The notes under the pieces: model-generated | What the model was told of the DNA's origin: nothing | The model's database searches: none | The model's input: the letters and a program-made list of their open reading frames with translations, nothing else | Origin: an uncultured Clostridia bacterium | GTDB taxonomy: Bacteria; Bacillota; Clostridia; Oscillospirales; Acutalibacteraceae | Length of the DNA: 64,000 nucleotides | Direction: 5' to 3' | Assembly: GCA_937898625.1 (NCBI GenBank) | Contig: CALEJF010000006.1 | Location: 1-64,000, forward strand | Shown here: positions 17,218 through 26,585 of the stretch, in pieces | Layout: every line of letters begins with the position of its first letter | How positions within the stretch are numbered: position 1 is the first letter of the stretch | Translations under genes and position numbers: made by a program

Positions 17218-18471
17218 ATGTTTGAAAATTTAATTGATTCTATTGGCTTTATCAACAATACTGACCCGGAAGTAGCAGCTGCTATGGGTCTTGAACTCAA
17301 AAGACAGAGAGAAAACCTTGAACTTATTGCAAGTGAAAACATTGTTTCTCCTGCAGTTATGGCTGCTATGGGCAGTGTGCTTACAAATAAATATGCTGAG
17401 GGTTATCCTGGAAAGAGATACTACGGTGGATGTCAGCATGTGGATATTGTAGAAGATATTGCTCGTGACAGACTTAAAAAGCTTTTCGGTGCTGCTTATG
17501 CAAATGTTCAGCCACACTCAGGCGCTCAGGCAAACCTTGCTGTTTATTTTGCACTTCTTCAGCCGGGCGATACTGTTATGGGTATGAACCTTGCAGAAGG
17601 TGGTCACCTCACTCACGGTTCACCTGTTAATATGTCAGGTAAATACTATAACTTTGTACCTTACGGTGTTGATGAAAATGGCTTCCTTGACTATGATGCT
17701 TTTGAAAAGAAAGCAAAGGAATGTCAGCCAAAACTTATTGTTGCAGGTGCTTCTGCATATCCAAGAACAATTGACTTTGAAAGAATGGCAAATATCGCTC
17801 ACAGCGTTGGTGCATACTTTATGGTTGATATGGCTCATATTGCAGGTCTTGTTGCAGCAGGACTTCATCCATCACCGGTGCCTTACGCAGATGTTGTTAC
17901 ATCAACAACACATAAGACACTTCGCGGTCCTCGTGGCGGTATCATTCTTTGCAAGGACGAAGAATTCGGTATGCAGTTCAACAAGGCTATTTTCCCGGGC
18001 ACACAGGGTGGTCCTTTAATGCATATTATCGCTGGTAAGGCGGTTTGCTTTGGTGAGGCATTGAGCGATGATTTCAAGGCATATCAGCAAAGAGTTGTTG
18101 ACAATGCAAAGGCTCTCGCAGAAGGTCTTGTAAAGAGAGGCATTAATCTCGTTTCTGGTGGTACAGATAATCACTTGATGCTTGTTGACCTTCGTTCAGT
18201 TGGCATTACAGGTAAAGAGCTTGAACACAGACTTGACGAGGTTCATATTACTGCAAACAAAAATGCTATTCCTAATGACCCTGAAAAGCCATTCGTAACA
18301 AGTGGTGTCAGAATTGGTACTCCTGCTGTTACAACAAGAGGACTTCAGGTAGAAGATATGGATAAAATTGCAGAGTTTATCTATCTTGCTGCTACTGATT
18401 TTGAAAATCAGAAGGAATACATCACAAATGGTGTTGCAGAGCTTTGCAAGAAATATCCTTTATACGAATAA
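17218..18471 (+). CDS. glyA: serine hydroxymethyltransferase
   Basis: PLP enzyme that interconverts serine and glycine while charging tetrahydrofolate with a one-carbon unit. Conserved patterns include LIASENIVSPAV (near 36), NKYAEGYPGKRYYGG (near 57-71) and the PLP lysine in VTSTTHKTLRGPRGG (near 223-237). The length of 417 residues is typical. It supplies glycine and one-carbon units for purines, in keeping with guaB upstream. AAGGAAT precedes the start. Confidence 0.98.
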   Translation: MFENLIDSIGFINNTDPEVAAAMGLELKRQRENLELIASENIVSPAVMAAMGSVLTNKYAEGYPGKRYYGGCQHVDIVEDIARDRLKKLFGAAYANVQPHSGAQANLAVYFALLQPGDTVMGMNLAEGGHLTHGSPVNMSGKYYNFVPYGVDENGFLDYDAFEKKAKECQPKLIVAGASAYPRTIDFERMANIAHSVGAYFMVDMAHIAGLVAAGLHPSPVPYADVVTSTTHKTLRGPRGGIILCKDEEFGMQFNKAIFPGTQGGPLMHIIAGKAVCFGEALSDDFKAYQQRVVDNAKALAEGLVKRGINLVSGGTDNHLMLVDLRSVGITGKELEHRLDEVHITANKNAIPNDPEKPFVTSGVRIGTPAVTTRGLQVEDMDKIAEFIYLAATDFENQKEYITNGVAELCKKYPLYE

Positions 18472-18486
18472 TTCATAAATGAAATA

Positions 18487-18521
18487 CCCCACTGCATAAA
18501 CTTTAAAAAATGCAGTGGGGG
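18487..18521 (+). promoter_or_regulatory. hairpin overlapping the dapF ribosome-binding site
   Basis: CCCCACTGCA at 18487-18496 is perfectly complementary to TGCAGTGGGG at 18511-18520, with a 14-base A/T-rich loop. The right arm supplies the G-run that is the only Shine-Dalgarno candidate for the dapF ATG at 18528. No T-run follows. The fold would hide the ribosome site. Confidence 0.65.
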
Positions 18522-18527
18522 ATTACT

Positions 18528-19361
18528 ATGAAATTTACAAAAATGCATGGCAACGGAAATGACTATATTTATATAGATTGTTTTGATGAAAAAGTTGAGA
18601 ATCCTGCGAAACTATCAAAAAGATTGAGTCAAAGGCATTTCAGCGTTGGCGCAGATGGTATAGTTTTAATCAAGCCGTCCATAATTGCTGATTGTTCAAT
18701 GAACATCTATAATGCAGATGGCTCACAGGCGGAAATGTGCGGAAATGCAATTCGTTGCGTTGCAAAATACATATTTGAGAACAAGAAAAAAAGTGACAGA
18801 ATAAGAATTGACACTTTAAGTGGCATAAAAGTGGTAAAAATACACTTAAAAGACGGCGAAGCCATTGGTGGCACGGTTGATATGGGAAAACCCATTCTTA
18901 ACGGTCGTCAAATACCTACAAGATATGGTATGAGTGTTGTAAAAGACCAAATTATTAGCATTGACGACAAAGATTACAAAATAACTTGCGTGGGAATGGG
19001 AAATCCCCATTGTGTAGTGTTTTGTGATAATGTAGATAGATTAGATTTAAATAAAATCGGGCCTCTTTTTGAGCATCACGAGATGTTCCCTGAGAGAATT
19101 AACGCGGAATTTGTGGAGGTTATAGATAAAAACAATCTAAAAATGCGCGTTTGGGAAAGAGGCAGTGGCGAAACCCTTGCTTGTGGCACAGGAGCTTGTG
19201 CTGTTGCAGTAGCAAGTATTATAAATGGTTTTTGTGAAAAAAACAAGGATGTAAAAATCCAAACCTGTGGAGGAGTTTTAACAGTTAAATGGCACGAAAA
19301 TGATAATGTGTATTTAAGTGGAGAAACAGTTGAGGTTTTCACGGGAGAAATAAAGATGTAA
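18528..19361 (+). CDS. dapF: diaminopimelate epimerase
   Basis: Converts LL- to meso-diaminopimelate for lysine and peptidoglycan. The two-domain fold is seen with KMHGNGNDY at 4-12. The first catalytic Cys lies in NADGSQAEMCGNAIRC (near 66-81) and the second in SGETLACGTGACA (near 211-223). The length is 277 residues from ATG 18528, which fits the family and has GGGGG six bases upstream. The in-frame ATG at 18510 falls in the hairpin arm and has no ribosome site. dapL follows after 23 bases. Confidence 0.96.
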   Translation: MKFTKMHGNGNDYIYIDCFDEKVENPAKLSKRLSQRHFSVGADGIVLIKPSIIADCSMNIYNADGSQAEMCGNAIRCVAKYIFENKKKSDRIRIDTLSGIKVVKIHLKDGEAIGGTVDMGKPILNGRQIPTRYGMSVVKDQIISIDDKDYKITCVGMGNPHCVVFCDNVDRLDLNKIGPLFEHHEMFPERINAEFVEVIDKNNLKMRVWERGSGETLACGTGACAVAVASIINGFCEKNKDVKIQTCGGVLTVKWHENDNVYLSGETVEVFTGEIKM

Positions 19362-19384
19362 AAAACATTGTCGGAGGGACAATT

Positions 19385-20599
19385 ATGAAAATAAATGACA
19401 ATTTCTTAAAAATTCAAAGTTCTTACCTTTTCTCAAATATTGCAAAAAAGGTAAATGCTTATGTGGCGGCAAATCCTGACAAGCCGATTATCCGTCTTGG
19501 TATTGGCGATGTTACTCGTCCGCTTGCAGATGCTTGTATTGACGCTATGCACAAAGCGGTTGATGAAATGTCAAACGAAAAAACATTTATGGGTTATCCA
19601 CCTGAATATGGTCACAAATGGCTTTTAGATGCTATTAACGAGAATGACTATAAAGCTCGTGGTGTAGAGCTTGACAATAGCGAAATCTTTGTTTCAGACG
19701 GCGCAAAGAGTGACTGTGGTAATATCGGTGACATTTTCTCAACAGATAATAAGGTTGCAGTTTGTGACCCGGTTTATCCAGTATATGTTGACACAAATGT
19801 TATGAGTGGCCGTTCAGGTGACAAGACAGCAGAGGGTTGGAGCAATATCTACTATATGCCTTGTAATGCTGAAAACAATTTCTTACCTGAACTTCCAAAG
19901 GAAAAAGTTGATATTATCTATCTTTGTTTCCCAAACAACCCAACAGGTATGGCTGCAACAAAGGATGAACTCAAAAAATGGGTTGACTATGCAAACGAAA
20001 ACGGTGCAGTAATCCTTTTTGACTCTGCTTATGAAGCATTTATCACAGAAGATAATGTTCCACATTCAATTTATGAAATCGAAGGTGCAAAGAGTTGTGC
20101 TATCGAATTCAGAAGTTTCTCAAAAACAGCAGGTTTCACGGGTGTTCGTTGTGGTTACACAGTTGTTCCACATGACATTAAGGTTGACGGTGTTGAACTC
20201 AATGCACTTTGGGCAAGACGTCAGGCAACAAAGTTCAATGGTGTTTCATACATCACACAGAGAGCGGCAGAGGCTGTTTATAGTGAAGAGGGCAAAAAGC
20301 AGGTTCGTGAAATCATTGCATACTATCAGAACAATGCAAAAATTATCTACAATGGACTTAAAGAATGTGGTTTCACAGTTTATGGCGCAGTAAATTCACC
20401 TTATGTATGGCTTAAAACTCCTGACGGAATGAGCAGTTGGGAATTCTTTGATACACTTCTTGAAAACATTCAGGTTGTTGGTACTCCCGGTGAAGGCTTT
20501 GGTCCAAGTGGTGAAGGCTATTTCCGACTTACAGCATTCGGCTCAACAGAAAACACAATCAAAGCAGTTGAAAGAATTAAAAATTACTTCTGCAAATAA
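19385..20599 (+). CDS. dapL: LL-diaminopimelate aminotransferase
   Basis: PLP enzyme that makes LL-diaminopimelate directly from tetrahydrodipicolinate, bypassing the acylated intermediates. The start resembles family members (LKIQSSYLFSNIAKK). The DVTRPL motif is near 42, the CFPNNPTGM substrate loop near 182 and the PLP lysine in EFRSFSKTAGFTGVRCGY (near 240-257). The length of 404 residues is typical. GGAGGG lies upstream. Together with dapF it gives the last two steps to meso-DAP, so this organism uses the aminotransferase variant. Confidence 0.96.
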   Translation: MKINDNFLKIQSSYLFSNIAKKVNAYVAANPDKPIIRLGIGDVTRPLADACIDAMHKAVDEMSNEKTFMGYPPEYGHKWLLDAINENDYKARGVELDNSEIFVSDGAKSDCGNIGDIFSTDNKVAVCDPVYPVYVDTNVMSGRSGDKTAEGWSNIYYMPCNAENNFLPELPKEKVDIIYLCFPNNPTGMAATKDELKKWVDYANENGAVILFDSAYEAFITEDNVPHSIYEIEGAKSCAIEFRSFSKTAGFTGVRCGYTVVPHDIKVDGVELNALWARRQATKFNGVSYITQRAAEAVYSEEGKKQVREIIAYYQNNAKIIYNGLKECGFTVYGAVNSPYVWLKTPDGMSSWEFFDTLLENIQVVGTPGEGFGPSGEGYFRLTAFGSTENTIKAVERIKNYFCK

Positions 20600-20607
20600 A
20601 ATAATAA

Positions 20608-20635
20608 GACCTACTCTTCGGAGTAGGTCATTTTC
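20608..20635. terminator. bidirectional terminator with UUCG loop
   Basis: GACCTACTC at 20608-20616 pairs perfectly with GAGTAGGTC at 20621-20629 over a TTCG tetraloop, followed by TTTT. It separates dapL from the convergent dehydrogenase gene, whose stop codon at 20634 it nearly touches. Confidence 0.92.
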
Positions 20636-21593
20636 ATTTATTTACAACATTCTGTGGTGTGCCGTTTAAATAGGCGAAGATGTTTTCCTTTAAAATGTGC
20701 ATAAGTCTTTCTCTTGTTTCAAAACCTGCCCAAGCAATATGGGGAGTGATAAAGCAGTTTTTTGCACTAAGTAATGGATTGTCTGCTTTTGGTGGCTCAA
20801 CAGTTAAAACATCAAGTCCTGCACCACGGAGTTTGCCACAATTGAGTGCATCTGCCAAATCAAGGTCATTAACAACCGGTCCACGACTTGTGTTGATAAT
20901 AATTGCACCGTCTTTACACTTGCTGATAAAATCTTTGTTGCAAAGTCCCGTTGTTTTCTCGGTCAAAGGACAATGGAAAGAGATAATATCACTTGTCTTT
21001 GCAAGAGTTTCCATATCGACCCATTTGAAATTTTTACGGTGACTCTGGTTAGTTTCGTGGCCTGAAACAGCTACTACATTCATTTTAAATGCCTCGGCAA
21101 TATCTGCAACAGCCTGACCAATTTGACCAAAACCTACGATACCAAGAGTTTTGCCACATAATTCTGTTAAAGGAGTTTTCCAGTAACAGAAATCAGGGCA
21201 AGTAGTCCAGTCACCATTTCTGACACTTTCGCTATGGATACCAACGGCATTTGTAATTTCAAGAATAAGAGAAAATGTAAGTTGTGCAACTGCATTGGTT
21301 GAATATGCAGGAATATTTGAAACAGGTACACCCATCTCTTTTGCATGTTCCCAGTCAACAATGTTATATCCTGTTGACAAAAGGGCAATATATTTAAGAT
21401 TATTAAGTTTAGAAAGAGTTTCTTTTGTAAGCGGTGTCTTGTTTGTGAGAATAATATCTGCATTCTTGCACCTATCGAGAATTTTATCTTGAGGTGTACG
21501 ATGGTAAATTTCACATTCCCCAAGATTTTCAAGCCAATTCCAAGATAAATCTCCTGGATTTAATGCGAAGGAATCAAGTACTACGATTTTCAA
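20634..21593 (-). CDS. D-2-hydroxyacid dehydrogenase (hydroxypyruvate reductase-like)
   Basis: NAD-dependent dehydrogenase of the D-isomer family. The nucleotide motif GFGQIGQ is near 151. The catalytic Arg is in INTSRGPVV (near 231), the Glu in LTVEPP (near 261) and the His in TPHIAWAG (near 281). This order matches glycerate/hydroxypyruvate reductases. The TTG at 21593 was chosen because AAAGG lies upstream and the protein then begins at the first conserved strand (LKIVVLDSF), giving 319 residues. A longer reading from 21641 would add 16 poorly supported residues. The gene stands alone. Confidence 0.9.
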   Translation of the reverse strand: MKIVVLDSFALNPGDLSWNWLENLGECEIYHRTPQDKILDRCKNADIILTNKTPLTKETLSKLNNLKYIALLSTGYNIVDWEHAKEMGVPVSNIPAYSTNAVAQLTFSLILEITNAVGIHSESVRNGDWTTCPDFCYWKTPLTELCGKTLGIVGFGQIGQAVADIAEAFKMNVVAVSGHETNQSHRKNFKWVDMETLAKTSDIISFHCPLTEKTTGLCNKDFISKCKDGAIIINTSRGPVVNDLDLADALNCGKLRGAGLDVLTVEPPKADNPLLSAKNCFITPHIAWAGFETRERLMHILKENIFAYLNGTPQNVVNK

Positions 21594-21669
21594 AAAATCA
21601 CAACCTTTATGTAGGATTTGTAACACATAATATTCTACCATATTTTAATATAATATAACAACAAAAAGA

Positions 21670-21698
21670 TTGACCTTTTTTAATAAATATTATAAAAT
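21670..21698 (+). promoter_or_regulatory. promoter for VTT protein/galK
   Basis: TTGACC at 21670-21675, 17 bases, TAAAAT at 21693-21698. Its position argues against a start codon at 21670 and supports ATG 21733. Confidence 0.6.
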
Positions 21699-21732
21699 TA
21701 TGGTGTATGAATATTTTTATATGGTGAACTTA

Positions 21733-22470
21733 ATGGAAAAGAAAAACCTGAACAGAAAAAGGGTGTTGTATCTCACCACAATCGGACTTTTTGTTGCGGC
21801 TATTGTAATTGCTGTTATTACTGTAATTATGAGCACAAAGGTTGCAGAGGGTGGTTGGGCAGAGTTTTTACACGCTCTTGATAAACTACAAACCTCCATT
21901 CAGGCACTACAGAACAGATGGCTGATTGTTCTTGCTATAATGGGAGTATATATTTTAAGAGGCTTTTTGCCCATACCATTTCCGTTTCTTCTTATTATGA
22001 CCGGTGTTATGTTCCGTCCTGTTAATGCTATTCTAATTAACACTGCAGGAACAACTGTTGTTTTCGTAATCAACTACCTGTGGGGAAGATTTACGGGCGG
22101 TGGTGTGGCAATTAAAAGGCTTGAAAAGTACGACAATGTGCGAGAAATGATGGCACATCACGGCAAGACTAAATTAGGTGTTCTTATTGCACTACGCCTT
22201 ATTCCGTCAGTTCCCATAAATCTTATAAGTAAAACCTATGGAGGGATGAAATATCCCCTTTACGATTTCTTGGTGGCGTCGCTTTTAGGATTTTTCCCTA
22301 AAATCTGGGTTTATTCCGTAATGGGTGGAAATATCAGTCAGCCTTTTACGTGGAATTTTATGGGGCCAATTATTGTTTTGTTAATTTTATCAGGTATTAC
22401 AACCTTGATTGTGAATATTACCTTGGAAAAAAGAAAAGGAGAAAATAAAGATGAATATTCAAATGCTTAA
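21733..22470 (+). CDS. VTT-domain (TVP38/TMEM64, DedA-like) membrane protein
   Basis: Membrane protein of about 245 residues from the SNARE-associated/VTT superfamily. A first helix lies at about 12-34. The re-entrant region has GFLPIPFPFLLIMTGVMF, and the family motif GRFTGGG follows. Late conserved positions are LRLIPSVPINLISKTYGGMKY-like, then a last helix. The family includes lipid scramblases and flippases; the exact substrate is unknown. The galactokinase start lies inside the end of this gene, with its ribosome site in the final codons, so the two are coupled. Confidence 0.87.
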   Translation: MEKKNLNRKRVLYLTTIGLFVAAIVIAVITVIMSTKVAEGGWAEFLHALDKLQTSIQALQNRWLIVLAIMGVYILRGFLPIPFPFLLIMTGVMFRPVNAILINTAGTTVVFVINYLWGRFTGGGVAIKRLEKYDNVREMMAHHGKTKLGVLIALRLIPSVPINLISKTYGGMKYPLYDFLVASLLGFFPKIWVYSVMGGNISQPFTWNFMGPIIVLLILSGITTLIVNITLEKRKGENKDEYSNA

Positions 22471-23728
22471 AGATGCAATTATGAATGGTGAGTATGACGT
22501 TCGTTTTAAGAGAGTGTATGTTACAGATGAGGCGGTTAAGGCTCAACACGAAAGATATGTAAGTCTTGCAAATGATTTTGCAGAGATTTTCAGCGAAGAC
22601 AGAGAAGCTCGCCTTTTCTCTGCACCCGGCAGAACAGAGGTTGGCGGTAATCATACAGACCATAACCACGGTAGAGTTCTTGCAGCAGGTATAAACCTTG
22701 ATGCTATTGCAGTGGCATCAAAGAACGATGAAAACATTGTTCGTGTAAAATCACGCGGATATAAAATGGATGTTTGTGACATTACGGACCTTGAAATCAA
22801 GGAAGATGAAAAAGGTCATTCACCTGCCTTGGTAAGAGGTATGTGTGCAGGTTTCCTTAAATATGGTTATAAAATCGGTGGTTTTGATGCTGTAACAATG
22901 TCAAGTGTTCTTTCAGGTTCAGGACTTTCATCATCAGCGGCTTATGAGGTGCTTGTTGGTACAATGCTCAACTACCTTTACAATGACGGTCAGGTTGATG
23001 CAATCACAATCGCAAAAATCGCACAGTATGCAGAAAATGTTTATTTTGACAAACCATGCGGACTTATGGACCAGATGGCTTGTTCGGTTGGTGGATTTGT
23101 TACAATCGACTTTAACAATCCTGCGGAGCCAATCGTAAACGAGGTTAAATATGACTTTGCATCATCAGGACACTCACTTTGCATCGTTGATACAAAGGGT
23201 AGCCATTCAGATTTGACAGACGATTATGCAGCAATTCGTGGAGAAATGGAAGCAGTTGCAGGTTGTTTTGGTAAAAAAGTTCTTCGCGAGGTTGATGAGG
23301 AAGAATTCAAGAAAAATATTCCTGCAATCCGTGAGAAAACAGGCGATAGGGCAGTAATTCGTGCTATGCACTTCTTTGCAGATAACGATAGAGTTTTAAA
23401 AGAAGTTGATGCTCTTAAAAATGGCGATTTTGAAACATTTAAGTCTTACATACTTGAAAGTGGTGACTCATCATACAAGTATAATCAGAATGTATTTTCT
23501 GTTAAAAAACCTCTTGAACAGCCGGTTTCACTTGCACTTGCAGTTAGTGAAAGCATTCTCAAAGGCAAGGGTGCATGGCGTGTTCACGGCGGTGGATTTG
23601 CAGGTACAATTCAGGCTTTTGTTCCAAACGACATTCTTGCAGACTACAAGAATGCTATGGAAAGCATTTTCGGCGATGGTTCTTGCTATGTTCTCATAAT
23701 TCGACCAGTTGGCGGCGTTGAGATTTAA
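22451..23728 (+). CDS. galK: galactokinase
   Basis: GHMP-family kinase that phosphorylates galactose at C1. The galactokinase signature APGRTEVGGNHTDHN is near 58-72, the GHMP ATP loop VLSGSGLSSSAAYE near 157-170, and the C-terminal motif HGGGFAGTIQAF near 380. The length of 425 residues exceeds the E. coli enzyme (about 380) but is common in Clostridia. It overlaps the VTT gene by 20 bases and has AAAGGAG upstream. No other Leloir genes are adjacent, so a related sugar-kinase specificity is possible. Confidence 0.9.
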   Translation: MNIQMLKDAIMNGEYDVRFKRVYVTDEAVKAQHERYVSLANDFAEIFSEDREARLFSAPGRTEVGGNHTDHNHGRVLAAGINLDAIAVASKNDENIVRVKSRGYKMDVCDITDLEIKEDEKGHSPALVRGMCAGFLKYGYKIGGFDAVTMSSVLSGSGLSSSAAYEVLVGTMLNYLYNDGQVDAITIAKIAQYAENVYFDKPCGLMDQMACSVGGFVTIDFNNPAEPIVNEVKYDFASSGHSLCIVDTKGSHSDLTDDYAAIRGEMEAVAGCFGKKVLREVDEEEFKKNIPAIREKTGDRAVIRAMHFFADNDRVLKEVDALKNGDFETFKSYILESGDSSYKYNQNVFSVKKPLEQPVSLALAVSESILKGKGAWRVHGGGFAGTIQAFVPNDILADYKNAMESIFGDGSCYVLIIRPVGGVEI

Positions 23729-23745
23729 TTTTTGGCATATTTTCT

Positions 23746-23819
23746 GCAAATACTTCGTGGCTTTCGACTCGCGGTATATCTTATACAGCTTCGCCTTTGC
23801 CACATTGTCTTGCGAAAAA
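23746..23819. repeat. 74-bp intergenic repeat, copy 1
   Basis: Clearly similar base by base to 29758-29829. Shared blocks include CTTCGT, GCTTTCG, ATACAGCTTCGCC, TGCCACATTG and CTTGCGAAAAA. It lies between galK and the M42 peptidase gene. The left end (TTTTCTGCAAA) is an imperfect inverse of the right end (TTGCGAAAAA). Confidence 0.8.
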
Positions 23820-23890
23820 TCTGCTCAAAAATACGGTTTGTATAGATTTTCTGCAAATCATAAAAGTAAAGAAAAATAAGGTTGATATAA

Positions 23891-24883
23891 ATGACAACTA
23901 TTGAACTTTTAGAAAAATTGACTTCCCCTGCAGGTGTTGCGGGGGAAGAAAACAGCTCCTTTGAGGCTTTGAAGGGGCTTTTTTCACTGTATGGTGATGT
24001 TTCTACGGATGTTTCGGGGAATGTTATAATTCATAAAAATGGCAAAGGAAAACACATTCTTCTTGATGCACATCTTGATACAATTGGATTTGTTGTGACG
24101 GGTATCACTGATGATGGTTTTGTCCGTGTGCAAAAAGTTGGCGGAGTTGATATGCGTACCACAGAGGGTATGGAATTGACCTTCCACGGAAAAGAAGATA
24201 TTTTTGGAGTTGTTTGTACTGTGCCACCACATCTCTCTGACGGCGAAAGCAAGGTGTCAACTGACGGCACTTGTGTTGTGGACATCGGAATGACAAAAGA
24301 AGATGCAGAAAAAGTGATTTCAGTAGGTGACAGAGCATCGTTCAAGAGTAATTTTTCTGTGCTTAATGATAATAGAGTTTCTTCACCTTATATTGATGAC
24401 CGTGGTGGAGTTGCTGTGCTTTTAAAAGCACTTGAATACACAAAAACGGAAAATGATATTACCCTTGTTTGCTCTGCTCAGGAAGAAACAGGCGGTACAG
24501 GTGCAACTTGTGCAGCTTTTAATGTGTCGGCTGATTTGTCCGTTTCTGTTGATGTTAGTTTTGCAACTACACCTGACTCAAAGGCGAGTGAATGTGGCAA
24601 AATGAATGGCGGGGCTATGATTGGTTTCGCACCTATTCTTGACAGACAATACACCGAACTTTTGGTTGAAATAGCAAAGGAAAAGAATATTCCATACCAA
24701 AAAGAGATTATGAATGGTCGCACAGGCACAAATGCAGACCATATTACAATTTCAAAGGGTGGAATTCCGTCAGTTTTGGTGTCAATTCCTTTGAGATATA
24801 TGCACACTCCGGTTGAAACGGTTGATATAAGAGATGTTGAAGCTTGCGCAAAACTTATTGCAGAGTTTTTGGAAAGGGTGTGA
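23891..24883 (+). CDS. M42-family metallo-aminopeptidase
   Basis: Dinuclear-metal aminopeptidase of the glutamyl aminopeptidase/FrvX family, cytoplasmic. Metal ligands are visible: LDAHLDTIG (His/Asp, near 57-65), YIDDRGGVA (Asp, near 166), AQEETGGTGA (general base and metal Glu pair, near 195) and the final RYMHTPVET His (near 303). The length of 330 residues is slightly short but complete. A second M42 gene begins 4 bases after its stop; the two probably form hetero-oligomers or cover different peptides. Confidence 0.92.
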   Translation: MTTIELLEKLTSPAGVAGEENSSFEALKGLFSLYGDVSTDVSGNVIIHKNGKGKHILLDAHLDTIGFVVTGITDDGFVRVQKVGGVDMRTTEGMELTFHGKEDIFGVVCTVPPHLSDGESKVSTDGTCVVDIGMTKEDAEKVISVGDRASFKSNFSVLNDNRVSSPYIDDRGGVAVLLKALEYTKTENDITLVCSAQEETGGTGATCAAFNVSADLSVSVDVSFATTPDSKASECGKMNGGAMIGFAPILDRQYTELLVEIAKEKNIPYQKEIMNGRTGTNADHITISKGGIPSVLVSIPLRYMHTPVETVDIRDVEACAKLIAEFLERV

Positions 24884-24887
24884 GATT

Positions 24888-25904
24888 ATGAATTTTGAAC
24901 TTTTGAAAACCCTTTGTCTGCTTAATGGCACATCGGGGGATGAAAGAATTGTGAGAGATTATATAATCTCAAACCTTCCGACGGACTGCGAATATGTAGT
25001 TGACCCCATAGGAAACTTAATTGTTAATAAAAAAGGTGGAAAAGAGCCTGAAAATAAAGTAGCACTTTTTGCACACATGGATGAGGTTGGCTTTATTGTC
25101 ACATATATAACCGAAGATGGTTTTGTTTATGTTGCGAATGTAGGTGGAATAGATAATTCTGCTCTTTTCGGCAAAAAAATCATCGTAAACGGACATATCG
25201 GTGTTGTTGGTGGCAAGGCAATTCATCAATGCTCCGGTGATGAGGCAAAGAAAATCCCTGAAATTACTGATATGTGTGTTGACTTTGGCTTTGAAAACAA
25301 AGAGATAGCAGAAAATTGTCTAAGCCTTGGTGACTTTGGTTATTTTGTTTCCGATTTCGTTGAGTTTGGTAATGATATGATAAAATCTAAAGCACTTGAC
25401 GACCGCCTTGGTTGTGCTATTATGCTTGAGCTTTTAAGTGAAAAGTCAAAAATTGACTACACTTGTGTTTTCACTGTGCAGGAGGAGGTTGGCACTCGCG
25501 GTGCAATGGTTTCAGCATACACAGTAAATCCTGATTATGCAATTGTGCTTGAAACAACAACAGCATCCGATATTCCTGACACACCTGAAAACAAAAAAGT
25601 TTGCAAAGTGGGTAATGGTGCGGTTGTATCCTTTATGGACAGAGGCACAATTTACAACAAAGATTTATACAAAAGAGCAAGAGAAATTGCCGACAAGAAC
25701 AATATTCCAAACCAAACAAAGACCGTTGTTGCAGGTGGGAATGATGCGGCGGCAATTCATAAGGCATCGGGCGGTATTAATACTATAGCGGTGTCTTTGC
25801 CTTGCAGATATATTCATTCGGCATCTTCCGTTGGCTCAAAAAGGGATATGGAAAGTGTAAAGATGCTTGTGAAAGCCTTGTTAGAGGAGTTCTCGTATGG
25901 TTAA
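24888..25904 (+). CDS. M42-family metallo-aminopeptidase (second copy)
   Basis: Paralogue of the upstream gene with the full set of ligands: FAHMDEVGF (near 59-67), KALDDRLGCA (near 165), VQEEVGTRGA (near 197-206) and RYIHSASS near the end. It is 338 residues from ATG 24888, which has AAAGGGTG upstream; the in-frame start at 24834 would lie inside the preceding gene. It overlaps the GNAT gene by 8 bases. The two M42 proteins are divergent, so this is an old duplication. Confidence 0.92.
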   Translation: MNFELLKTLCLLNGTSGDERIVRDYIISNLPTDCEYVVDPIGNLIVNKKGGKEPENKVALFAHMDEVGFIVTYITEDGFVYVANVGGIDNSALFGKKIIVNGHIGVVGGKAIHQCSGDEAKKIPEITDMCVDFGFENKEIAENCLSLGDFGYFVSDFVEFGNDMIKSKALDDRLGCAIMLELLSEKSKIDYTCVFTVQEEVGTRGAMVSAYTVNPDYAIVLETTTASDIPDTPENKKVCKVGNGAVVSFMDRGTIYNKDLYKRAREIADKNNIPNQTKTVVAGGNDAAAIHKASGGINTIAVSLPCRYIHSASSVGSKRDMESVKMLVKALLEEFSYG

Positions 25905-26565
25905 ATCCCTTGAGTTTATTGATGAGTCAATTTTTAACTATCTAGGTAAAGATGATTATGCTGTTTTTATTTCTCAAACGGGACTTTGTGACGGTATAAG
26001 ACTCAATGACGGTGTTGTATGGGTGCAATTTGATGAGAATAACCAAATTACTGCGGTTATCGCAATAAGTAAACTTGGAAGAACACTTGTTTTTGCATCG
26101 GAAAAAGCCGATAAAGAAGAACTACAATTTATAACAAATCAAAACAACAATATCGCGGTAGATAAAAAATATCTATTGAGGAGAGTTGTGGAGAGTAGCA
26201 AGACCGAAAAAGGTATTGATAAATCGGATTATTGGAGAATAAAGCATTTAAACTCCACCGATAAGGATAAACACGATGAAATAGTAGCGTTCAAAATGCT
26301 TCTCAACAGTATGGGAAGGTGTGAAGGCGCTTTGATTTCTGAAAACGGTAAAGTTGTCAGTGGAGGATTTATCACATTTAGTCAAAAAATATCTTTAATT
26401 ACGGATGTTTACACCAGTGAAGAATATCGCGGTATGGGATACGGAAAGGCTTTAGTTGAAAAATTACTAAACCTATCAATCAATGAAGATGTTTATTTGG
26501 TATCAAAAGAACATAATTTAGAGTTTTATAAAAAATGCGGTTTTGAAATCGTTAAAGAAATATAG
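25897..26565 (+). CDS. GNAT-family N-acetyltransferase
   Basis: The acetyl-CoA loop YRGMGYGKAL (near 174-183) and the following helix identify a GNAT domain in roughly residues 80-222. Residues 1-75 form an N-terminal extension, as in two-domain GNAT proteins. The acceptor cannot be inferred. The start overlaps the end of the M42 gene, and GAGGAG lies upstream. Its linkage to two aminopeptidases suggests a role in peptide or amino acid turnover, but that is inference. Confidence 0.82.
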   Translation: MVKSLEFIDESIFNYLGKDDYAVFISQTGLCDGIRLNDGVVWVQFDENNQITAVIAISKLGRTLVFASEKADKEELQFITNQNNNIAVDKKYLLRRVVESSKTEKGIDKSDYWRIKHLNSTDKDKHDEIVAFKMLLNSMGRCEGALISENGKVVSGGFITFSQKISLITDVYTSEEYRGMGYGKALVEKLLNLSINEDVYLVSKEHNLEFYKKCGFEIVKEI

Positions 26566-26585
26566 GAAACAAAGGATAATGCAAA

